Assembly (NCBI GenBank): GCA_003646525.1
Contig: QMKU01000025.1
Span: 1-10,129, forward strand
DNA from: Campylobacterota bacterium
Lineage (GTDB): Bacteria; Campylobacterota; Campylobacteria; Campylobacterales; Sulfurovaceae
Direction of reading: 5' to 3'
DNA length: 10,129 nt
A model generated the notes under the pieces. It was not told where the DNA came from, searched no databases, and saw only the letters and a list, made by a program, of their open reading frames with translations. Numbering within the stretch: position 1 is the first letter of the stretch; each line of letters opens with the position of its first letter. The position numbers and the translations under genes are program-made. Of the stretch, positions 6,139 to 10,129 are shown piece after piece.

Positions 6139-9100
6139 CTAAACCATCTCCCATTTTTTGATCTCATCTTCTACGCTGACAAACTTTTCACGCATCGTCT
6201 CAAGAAGTACATAGAGTACTGGCACTAGAAGAGTACTCACAATAGTAGCTGCTAGCATACCGCCGAGCAGTCCAACACCAATGGACTTTTGCGTCACAGC
6301 ACCAGCACCACTCGCAAAGGCAAGTGGTGCCGTACCAAATACAAATGATAGAATCGTCATCATAATAGCACGAAAACGAAGTCTCCCTGCCTCAATACCA
6401 GCCTCAATGATGCTTTTGCCTGATTCACGCAACTCTTTGGCAAACTCTACTATCAGTATGGCATTCTTGGAGGCTAGGGCAATCAATAGAACCAATCCCA
6501 CTTGAGCATATACATTGAGTGGTAGTCCTGCCATCTTGAGTGCCCCAATCGCCCCTATCATTACTATAGGTACGGATAGCAGGATCATCATTGGCAATAT
6601 CCACGATTCATACTGTGCGGCTAGTACAAGGAAGACTACTAGAGATACAAAGAAAAAGACCAATATCTGACCATTGCCAGCTACCTTCTCCTGAAACGAC
6701 ATCCCAGACCACTCATACCCATATGTAGTCGGCAACACTCTTTGAGCTATCTCCTCCATAGCTGCCATAGCTTCACCTGAGCTATAACCATCTGCTGGTG
6801 CTCCATTGATCTGGATGGAGCGGTAGAGGTTGTAGTGAGAGATATTTTGAGGTCCCTTCTGCTCTTTGATATTAATCAGTGCTGTCATCGGAATCATCTT
6901 ACCAAGTTTGCTTTTGACATAAAGTTTAGCAATATCACTCTTGCTACTTCTGAACTTTCTGTCAGCCTGGACAAAGACTTTGAAGACCTTACCATATTTG
7001 ACGAAATCATTGACATAAAAAGAGCCCAGATAAGTCTGCATAGTACCAAATAGTGTCGCCACATCAACACCAAGTGCATTGGCTTTTTTGCGATCTATTT
7101 CGATCGAATACATAGGATAGGAGGGGTTATAGGTTGTAAATGCTTTTCCTATACGAGGATCACTATTTGCTTCTTTGATGAGTAGTTTTGCATAGTGCAT
7201 AAAAGTATCCATATCTCCAGAGAGGTAATCTTGTAGTCTAAAGTCAAAGCCGCCCACGCTACCTAATCCACTAATGCCGGGCATATTAAATGCAGCAACT
7301 CTAGCATCAGATATATGAGCTGTTTTGGCAAAAGTCTTCTTGATGATACTCTCTACATTCAGATCCTTTGTTCTCCTGTCATCCCAGTGATCTAGGGTGA
7401 CGAACATAGCACCAGCACTCCCATCTAGTGATGAAGTTATGACATTGAAGCCATCTATAGCAATCACATCTTTTACTCCTTTGATGTTGGCTACTATCTT
7501 TTCAATCTCTTTGCGCACAACAACTGTTCTCTCTATGGAGCTTCCTGGTTTGAGATTGATAGAGACCATATAGACCCCTTTGTCCTCAGAGGGTACAAAC
7601 CCTGTCGGGGTAGTTGTAAACATATAATATATGAGAGCAATCAGAGCAAAAAATATTACCAAGACAGCATAACGAAGCTTGACAAGTAGGGTGATTAGAG
7701 AGGTATATCTATCTGTTAGCCAACCAAAGCCTCTCTCGAAGAGTTCAAACCCTATGAACTTCTTCTCATCAACTCCGCGTCTTTTGATGATGATCGCGGC
7801 TATTGCTGGTGAGAGAGTCAGGGCATTGAGAGAAGAGACCAAGACAGCAAAAGAGATCGTCAATGCAAACTGCTGATAGAGAGATCCTGTAATACCTGGC
7901 ACCATAGAGACAGGGATGAATACAGCTATCAATACCAGCGTCGTAGATATGATAGGGCCGATCAGCTCTATCATTGATTTCTTGACAACTTGAGGCATTG
8001 TCAACTCAGGCTCTTTATACATGATCACTTCGACATTTTCAACTACCAAAATAACATCATCTACAACTATACCGATGGCCAGTATCAACCCAAAGAGGGT
8101 GAGGAAGTTGATAGAGAACCCTGGTGCTATATACATAGCAGCAAAAGCACCGATGAGTGAGACAGGAATAGCAACTGCTGCTATGATAGTAGGTCGCCAA
8201 GATTGTAAAAAGATATAGATAATAACGATAACCAGTAAAATTGCTACAAAAAGATTACTTACGACATTGTCGATAGCCACATTGACATAAGCGGTCGTGT
8301 CATAAGGAATAGCATAGCTTATACCATCAGGAAAACGGATTTTGACTCGTTCCATTACTTTGCCGACTGCTGCCCTGATCTCCAATGCATTGCTACCAGC
8401 TAGCTGATATATACCAACCAGCCCAGTTGGATTTTCATTCAAAATAGCATTCCAGTCATACTTCTCTGCACCAAGTTCTATGCGAGATACATCACGCAGA
8501 TAGACTAGTGAACCATCATCTTTGTATTTGATCACAATCTCTTCAAACTCTGTAACCTGTGCCAATCGCCCCTCAGCAGTCAAGACATACTCAGTCTGCT
8601 GGTCACTATATGTAGGTGCTGATCCTATCTTGCCTACAGCGGCTTGTTTGTTTTGGGATTGGATCGCAGATATGATATCATCAGGTGTCAGATCAAGAGC
8701 CCTAATCTTGTCAGGATCTAGCCATATACGCATAGCATACTTTTTTTCACCCATATTTTCTGCTTTGCCGACACCAGGGATTCGTTTGAGTTCATCAAGC
8801 ACATTGATATTGATATAGTTACTCAAAAAAGCATCATCATAACGCTCATCTCCATTGATAGTCACGAAACAGACAGCAGAGGGACTCTGCTTGTCCACAA
8901 CAACACCAGACTGCTTGACCTCAGCGGGCAGTGAAGGGGTAGCCATAGAGACTTTATTTTGTACATCAACAGCGGCAATATCTAGGTCATAACCTGGTTC
9001 GAAATAGATAGTAACTTTGGATTGACCTGTAGAGGTGCTTGAGGAGTCAGTGTATATAGAACCTTGTACACCATTTAGTTTGTCTTCGAGAGGACGAGTT

Positions 9101-9285
9101 ACTGAGTCTTCAACTGCGTAGGCATTGGCTCCTGTATAGCTAGCAGAGACGACAACAGTCGGTGGTACCACATCAGGAAACTCCTGTATAGGTAAAACTA
9201 CCAGAGAGATCAGTCCAGCGACAATAATCAGCAGTGAAATAACCATAGCAAGGATAGGACGCTTTATAAATGTTAGAGAAAACAT
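6139..9285 (-). CDS. RND-family (HAE1, AcrB-like) multidrug efflux pump, inner membrane subunit
   Basis: The 1048-residue proton-driven transporter captures substrates from the periplasm or inner membrane and passes them to the outer-membrane channel. The layout is that of AcrB: TM1 at about 9-30, a first large periplasmic domain to about 337, TM2-TM6 at about 340-497, TM7 at about 537-555, a second periplasmic domain to about 870, and TM8-TM12 at about 872-1028. Proton-relay residues are intact: Asp409 and Asp410 in [15 protein letters not shown], Lys940 in [15 protein letters not shown] and Arg972 in [10 protein letters not shown]. Other family signatures are [12 protein letters not shown] (64-75), GFVPSEDKG (562-570) and [10 protein letters not shown] (889-898). 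The start [13 protein letters not shown] is the standard N-terminus and lies 1 nt after the adaptor stop, with GAGG about 13 nt upstream. No truncation or frameshift is seen. Drug, bile or solvent export cannot be told apart from sequence alone; metal (HME) pumps are less likely on motif grounds. Confidence 0.96.
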   Translation of the reverse strand: MFSLTFIKRPILAMVISLLIIVAGLISLVVLPIQEFPDVVPPTVVVSASYTGANAYAVEDSVTRPLEDKLNGVQGSIYTDSSSTSTGQSKVTIYFEPGYDLDIAAVDVQNKVSMATPSLPAEVKQSGVVVDKQSPSAVCFVTINGDERYDDAFLSNYININVLDELKRIPGVGKAENMGEKKYAMRIWLDPDKIRALDLTPDDIISAIQSQNKQAAVGKIGSAPTYSDQQTEYVLTAEGRLAQVTEFEEIVIKYKDDGSLVYLRDVSRIELGAEKYDWNAILNENPTGLVGIYQLAGSNALEIRAAVGKVMERVKIRFPDGISYAIPYDTTAYVNVAIDNVVSNLFVAILLVIVIIYIFLQSWRPTIIAAVAIPVSLIGAFAAMYIAPGFSINFLTLFGLILAIGIVVDDVILVVENVEVIMYKEPELTMPQVVKKSMIELIGPIISTTLVLIAVFIPVSMVPGITGSLYQQFALTISFAVLVSSLNALTLSPAIAAIIIKRRGVDEKKFIGFELFERGFGWLTDRYTSLITLLVKLRYAVLVIFFALIALIYYMFTTTPTGFVPSEDKGVYMVSINLKPGSSIERTVVVRKEIEKIVANIKGVKDVIAIDGFNVITSSLDGSAGAMFVTLDHWDDRRTKDLNVESIIKKTFAKTAHISDARVAAFNMPGISGLGSVGGFDFRLQDYLSGDMDTFMHYAKLLIKEANSDPRIGKAFTTYNPSYPMYSIEIDRKKANALGVDVATLFGTMQTYLGSFYVNDFVKYGKVFKVFVQADRKFRSSKSDIAKLYVKSKLGKMIPMTALINIKEQKGPQNISHYNLYRSIQINGAPADGYSSGEAMAAMEEIAQRVLPTTYGYEWSGMSFQEKVAGNGQILVFFFVSLVVFLVLAAQYESWILPMMILLSVPIVMIGAIGALKMAGLPLNVYAQVGLVLLIALASKNAILIVEFAKELRESGKSIIEAGIEAGRLRFRAIMMTILSFVFGTAPLAFASGAGAVTQKSIGVGLLGGMLAATIVSTLLVPVLYVLLETMREKFVSVEDEIKKWEMV

Positions 9286-9286
9286 A

Positions 9287-10129
9287 CTATTCGCCTGCCT
9301 CTTCTATATACTCTTCGAGCGTCCTATTTTTATATTTTGTAGATTTTTTTTCTATCTCCTCTGGTATAAGATGATATTTTTCCATGATAGCTACGATACC
9401 CTCGGTAGCGGTCACATCTTTGGGTGCTAGTTGACGACCCTCCTGTACCTTCACTAGACCAGATATCACTACTCTGTCACCATCTTTGAGACCACTTTTG
9501 ATACTGACATAGAAGCGTGATGACATACCAGTTTTGATAGCAGTTCGTTTGGCTTTGCCATTGGCATCGACAGTATAGACAAAATGACCCAATTGATCTT
9601 CGAGAATAGATTGAGGAGGCACCATGACAAATTTGAACTTATCTGTAATGAAAACATTGATATAGACAAAAGTCCCTGGATAGACAGATTTATCTATGTT
9701 CTCTATAGTAGCACGCATAGAGACAGTCGATGTCAATGGATCTACGATATTGTTTGAAAAATCCACAACACCATCAAGCCGTTTGCGTTTGAAAATATCT
9801 TTACCCTGCCCACGAACTTCTATAAATGCTGGTAGATTTTCACGAGAGCGGTACTTGTAGATCTTTTGTACATCGCTCTCAGAGGGGCTGAAATGAGTAT
9901 ATATCTGATTTGTCTGGACGATTGTTGTTAGTAGAGTTGATTCACCATAACCTACTAGGTTTCCTACATCAACAAGACGAGTGCCTACTTGACCTGATAT
10001 CGGTGAAGTGATAAGCGTATAGCTCAACTCAAGCTCTGCATTTTTGATAGCAGCTTCATCTGCTGCTATAGTTGCTACTAGTGCATCACGCTTCGCTTCG
10101 TACTGCTCTAGTGTTGCACGGGGGGAGAG
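9287..10129 (-). CDS. RND efflux periplasmic adaptor (membrane fusion protein), C-terminal 280 residues
   Basis: The frame runs open to the right edge, so the start, signal peptide and first half of the coiled-coil hairpin lie outside. A TTG at 10025-10027 could be mistaken for a start, but the frame continues upstream with [20 protein letters not shown], the second helix of the adaptor hairpin. After it comes the lipoyl half-motif [13 protein letters not shown], the beta-barrel (ESDVQKI, about 85-91 of the visible part, to [14 protein letters not shown] and [12 protein letters not shown]) and the membrane-proximal domain ending [16 protein letters not shown] charged tail of about 40 residues follows (from [16 protein letters not shown] to EEYIEEAGE), longer than in AcrA-type proteins. 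The adaptor links the pump to the TolC-type channel in the periplasm; gene order adaptor-pump-channel matches operons such as cmeABC. Family call is firm; orthology to a named pump is not. Confidence 0.93.
   Translation of the reverse strand, partial: LSPRATLEQYEAKRDALVATIAADEAAIKNAELELSYTLITSPISGQVGTRLVDVGNLVGYGESTLLTTIVQTNQIYTHFSPSESDVQKIYKYRSRENLPAFIEVRGQGKDIFKRKRLDGVVDFSNNIVDPLTSTVSMRATIENIDKSVYPGTFVYINVFITDKFKFVMVPPQSILEDQLGHFVYTVDANGKAKRTAIKTGMSSRFYVSIKSGLKDGDRVVISGLVKVQEGRQLAPKDVTATEGIVAIMEKYHLIPEEIEKKSTKYKNRTLEEYIEEAGE

Noticed and set aside
9287..10027. Taking the adaptor as a complete 246-residue protein starting at TTG.
   Set aside because: The frame continues without a stop to the window edge and encodes the expected coiled-coil helix before the TTG; the gene is simply cut by the edge.
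4840..10129. Efflux operon as a recently acquired island, suggested by what looked like frequent ATA and CTA codons.
   Set aside because: A small sample of isoleucine codons in tkt showed ATA as well, so no difference could be shown by eye. There is no integrase, tRNA or flanking repeat in view.

Overview
The window reads as an ordinary chromosomal segment of a Campylobacterota (epsilonproteobacterial) bacterium, most likely a Sulfurimonas/Sulfurovum-type sulfur oxidiser. The reasons are the moderately AT-rich composition, the ispA-tkt pair and the rpmE-rsmI-rlmB order (both familiar from Campylobacter and relatives), and promoters with a strong (extended) -10 box but no clear -35. The genus is an inference; the phylum is fairly secure from the protein sequences. 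Every gene that can be supported lies on the minus strand, so transcription runs from the right edge to the left.

In transcription order there are three blocks. (1) Right, 10129 to 4840: a tripartite RND efflux operon made of a periplasmic adaptor (its 5' end lies outside the window), a complete 1048-residue inner-membrane RND pump and a 432-residue TolC-type outer-membrane channel. The junctions are 1 nt and 0 nt, so the three are surely co-transcribed. (2) Middle, 4654 to 1821: ispA (farnesyl diphosphate synthase) and tkt (transketolase), 2 nt apart, with a promoter just upstream of ispA and a probable terminator overlapping the tkt stop codon. (3) Left, 1134 to 1: rpmE (zinc-type ribosomal protein bL31), rsmI (16S rRNA 2'-O-methyltransferase) and the first 13 codons of a TrmH-family rRNA methyltransferase (rlmB). 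This is a small ribosome-maturation operon with a good extended -10 promoter and an approximately 136-nt structured leader.

Two non-genic stretches stand out. The gap of about 690 nt between tkt and rpmE carries several palindromic elements, one of them resembling a widespread dispersed repeat, around a short unrecognised open frame that looks like a decayed gene. The 185-nt gap between the channel gene and ispA carries two hairpins and a tiny open frame of protein-like composition.

I do not see a convincing undescribed system. The core genes belong to well-known families with their key residues intact. The points worth a second look are the rpmE leader, the repeat-rich gap and the small open frames, and all are modest.
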